Assembly: GCA_965206655.1 (NCBI GenBank)
Contig: CBDBKC010000037.1
Location: forward strand, 930,001 to 994,000
DNA from: JAPPLB01 sp965206655
GTDB lineage: Bacteria > Acidobacteriota > Terriglobia > Bryobacterales > UBA6623
Reading direction: 5' to 3'
Length of the DNA: 64,000 bases
Shown: positions 62,154 to 64,000 of the stretch, one piece after another
Numbering within the stretch: the stretch's first letter is position 1
How the letters are laid out: each line of letters begins with the position of its first letter
Position numbers and translations under genes: made by a program
Notes under the pieces: model-generated
Told to the model about the DNA's origin: nothing
The model's database searches: none
The model's input: only the letters and a program-made list of their open reading frames with translations

Positions 62154-63212
62154 ATGGAAAAACCCAGAGGTGCAGACTTGACGCGTCGTGGATTTCTGGC
62201 GGCGTCGGGCGCGGGCGCCGTGCAGGCCGCCTCGCCCCCTACCAAGATCCAGACCGCAATCTACGGAATCGGCCACGCTCACGCGCGGGGCAAGGTACAG
62301 ACGGTGCGCGAGATGGAGCAGTTCGAGCTGGTCGGGATCTGCGAGCCGGACAGGTATCAGCCACGCGATCACGAGGTTTTTCGGGGTGTCCGGTGGTTGT
62401 CGGAAGAGGAGATGCTGCGCGACGCGTCGGTGGAGTTGATCGTCGTGGAATCGCGCGTACAAGAGAATCTCGGCTACGCGCAACGCGCTGTCGCGGCGGG
62501 CAAGTGGGTGCATCTTGATAAGCCGCCCGGGGTCGATCTCCCCGCGTTGCGAAATCTTTTTTCCGAGGCGAAACAGAACGGCACGATCGTTCAGATGGGT
62601 TATCAGTGGCGTTACCATCCGGCGATGCAGGCGGCGATCGAGGCGCACAACAAGGGCTGGCTGGGGGAGACGTACGCGGTTCGAGCGACGATCAATAAGC
62701 CCATCTCACTTGAAACGCGAGAAGAGTTGGCGGCGTTTCCCGGCGGCATGATGTTTGAGCTGGGCTGCCATATGATTGACCGGATCGTTGAGGTGCTGGG
62801 CAGGCCCAAGACGGTCACGAGTTGGATGCGTCACGACGCGCCGATCAAAGACACATTGGAAGACAATACTCTGGCGGTCTTCGAGTTTGACCGCTCTATG
62901 GCGGAAGTGTACGTGGCGGCCCAGCAGCCGAATGGCGGGAACTACCGGACGTTTGAGATCCTGGGTACGAATGGGACGGCCACGGTCCGGCCGTTTTCGC
63001 CCTATCGACTGTTGGTTGACATGAAAGCCGCAGCGGGTCCCTACAAGGTGGGCTTTCAGAAGATCGACATGACTCGACCGCCAGGACCGCCTTTCGTGGG
63101 AGATTTTGCCGAGCTCGCGCGCGTGATTCGGGATGGTGAAAAGCCTTCCTATTCGGCGGAGCACGACTTGATCACACATGAGGCGCTTCTGAAGGCCTGT
63201 AGAGTGATTTGA
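62154..63212 (+). CDS. Tat-exported Gfo/Idh/MocA-family oxidoreductase
   Basis: The 352-residue NAD(P)-dependent oxidoreductase has a twin-arginine signal (TRRGFLAASGAGAVQAA, residues 10-27). It shows the nucleotide-binding start TAIYGIGHAHARG with a variant glycine pattern, HLDKPPG in place of the usual EKP motif, and MGYQWRYHPA. The C-terminal substrate domain has a MMFELGCHMID segment. It probably oxidises or epimerises a sugar in the periplasm; the substrate is unknown. A class IV aminotransferase gene follows 32 bp later. Confidence 0.87.
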   Translation: MEKPRGADLTRRGFLAASGAGAVQAASPPTKIQTAIYGIGHAHARGKVQTVREMEQFELVGICEPDRYQPRDHEVFRGVRWLSEEEMLRDASVELIVVESRVQENLGYAQRAVAAGKWVHLDKPPGVDLPALRNLFSEAKQNGTIVQMGYQWRYHPAMQAAIEAHNKGWLGETYAVRATINKPISLETREELAAFPGGMMFELGCHMIDRIVEVLGRPKTVTSWMRHDAPIKDTLEDNTLAVFEFDRSMAEVYVAAQQPNGGNYRTFEILGTNGTATVRPFSPYRLLVDMKAAAGPYKVGFQKIDMTRPPGPPFVGDFAELARVIRDGEKPSYSAEHDLITHEALLKACRVI

Positions 63213-63244
63213 CCGCAAAGGCGTCGCAGCAAGGAGGCGGATAC

Positions 63245-64000
63245 ATGCCGGAATCAAAAGGAATCGCGTACTACGATGGGCGGTTTCTGCCTGTGGAAGA
63301 AGCGAGTATTCCGATTCTGGATCCCGCGTTTACGAAGAGTGATGTGGTCTTCGACGCCGTGTCCGTGTGGGACAGCAGTTTCTTCCAGTTGGACAACCAC
63401 CTCAAGCGCTTTCGTGCCTCGTGCGAGCACGTTCGCATGAAACCGCCGATCGGCGAAGACGAGATCAAGCACATCCTGGCGGATTGCGTCGAGCGGGCGG
63501 GCTTTTCGCGCAGCGTGGTCTTCATGCTGTGTACGCGAGGGCGTTACGGCGGCGGGGTTGCGTTCGGGGATCCTCGCACTTGCCGGAACGAGTTTCTGGC
63601 TTACGCGGTTCCCTACTATTGGGTTGTCCCTCAAGACAGGATTCAGAACGGCGCGCATCTCTGGATCGCCGAAACGCGCCGGGCGCCTGACGTCGCGATC
63701 AACCAGCGGGTCAAGAACTTCAATCGCATGGATCTCACAGCCGCTCAGTTTGAAGCGCTCGACGCCGGGGCCGACGCGCCGGTGCTGCTATCCACCGACG
63801 GTTATCTCACCGAGGGGCCGGGCTTCAATCTGTGGATTGTGAAGGACGGCCAAGTTCGCACTCCCGGTGAGAATCTGCTTGAGGGCATTACGCGTCTGAC
63901 TGTGTTCGAGTTGTGTGAGATTGCGGGGCTCAAGGCGGCGACGGCTGACCTCACTCCTGAAGACTTAGCGGCAGCGGACGAGGCGTTCATGTCGTCGTCA
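63245..64000 (+). CDS. Class IV (PLP fold-type IV) aminotransferase, 3' end beyond the window
   Basis: At least 252 residues are visible, and the frame is open to the last base. ATG at 63245 has GGAGG 7 nt upstream. Family features are the N-terminal YYDGRFLPVEEASIPILDPAF, the PLP-binding lysine in NQRVKNFNRMD and YLTEGPGFNLWIVKDG. The group includes branched-chain, D-amino-acid and R-selective amine transaminases; the sequence visible does not decide between them. It is likely co-transcribed with the oxidoreductase gene. Confidence 0.85.
   Translation, partial: MPESKGIAYYDGRFLPVEEASIPILDPAFTKSDVVFDAVSVWDSSFFQLDNHLKRFRASCEHVRMKPPIGEDEIKHILADCVERAGFSRSVVFMLCTRGRYGGGVAFGDPRTCRNEFLAYAVPYYWVVPQDRIQNGAHLWIAETRRAPDVAINQRVKNFNRMDLTAAQFEALDAGADAPVLLSTDGYLTEGPGFNLWIVKDGQVRTPGENLLEGITRLTVFELCEIAGLKAATADLTPEDLAAADEAFMSSS

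Noticed and set aside
1..64000. CRISPR array, tRNA or rRNA
   Set aside because: No regularly spaced repeats, tRNA-like folds or rRNA segments were recognised by eye; a covariance-model search would be needed to exclude small RNAs.

Overview
The window looks like a chromosomal segment of an Acidobacteriota bacterium (Bryobacterales/Terriglobia-like). This is inferred from gene content, not from a marker gene. The indicators are a Ser/Thr kinase fused to a TolB/PD40 propeller, a TonB receptor with an N-terminal carboxypeptidase-regulatory domain, a PVC-type heme lipoprotein with HEAT-like repeats, S55 (SpoIVB-like) secreted peptidases, secreted leucine-rich-repeat proteins, Tat-exported oxidoreductases, and a three-subunit (Bacteroidetes-type) succinate dehydrogenase. 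No rRNA, tRNA or CRISPR array was recognised.

Layout. 1-1.27 kb is non-coding, G/T-rich and repeat-rich, with the tail of a tyrosine-recombinase gene at the left edge. 1.27-3.39 kb is an IS91-type element: a tyrosine recombinase followed by an HUH/Y2 transposase. 3.9-9.0 kb holds an isoquinoline-1-oxidoreductase-type molybdenum enzyme and a DPP-IV-like peptidase gene broken by two frameshifts. 9.3-15.2 kb holds a kinase-propeller protein, a MetE-C-like methyltransferase, a DUF523-DUF1722 protein and a GNAT. 15.3-27.7 kb contains two copies of a two-gene operon (S55 peptidase plus beta-propeller protein). The copies point away from each other and flank an M14 carboxypeptidase and a higBA toxin-antitoxin pair.

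28.2-33.5 kb is a mobile, lower-GC-looking island. It has two near-identical inverted copies of a 1320-bp IS4 element, each with its own perfect 9-bp target duplication. One copy cuts a PIN-domain nuclease gene in two. That gene's operon partner is an uncharacterised protein, and the junction between the two genes has been tandemly duplicated. The island ends in a frameshifted IS1595-type transposase remnant.

33.5-45 kb is mostly housekeeping: a YbaK-type deacylase, pyrD with an alkaline-phosphatase-superfamily protein that seems to have lost its active site, inositol-3-phosphate synthase with an epimerase, bacterioferritin, XerD, a cobalamin-binding protein and a secreted PHP/DUF3604 hydrolase. 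45-64 kb holds a TonB receptor, the PVC-type cytochrome lipoprotein, a zeta-type kinase with a small coupled partner, an RDD protein, a sulfatase, sdhCAB, a divergent Nramp-like transporter, two LRR proteins, a Gfo/Idh/MocA oxidoreductase and a class IV aminotransferase cut by the window end.

Best candidates for something undescribed: (1) the duplicated S55-peptidase/beta-propeller operon, whose S55 domain seems to have its two halves in the opposite order from SpoIVB; (2) the PIN nuclease plus unknown-protein pair; (3) the apparently catalytically dead phosphatase encoded beside pyrD.
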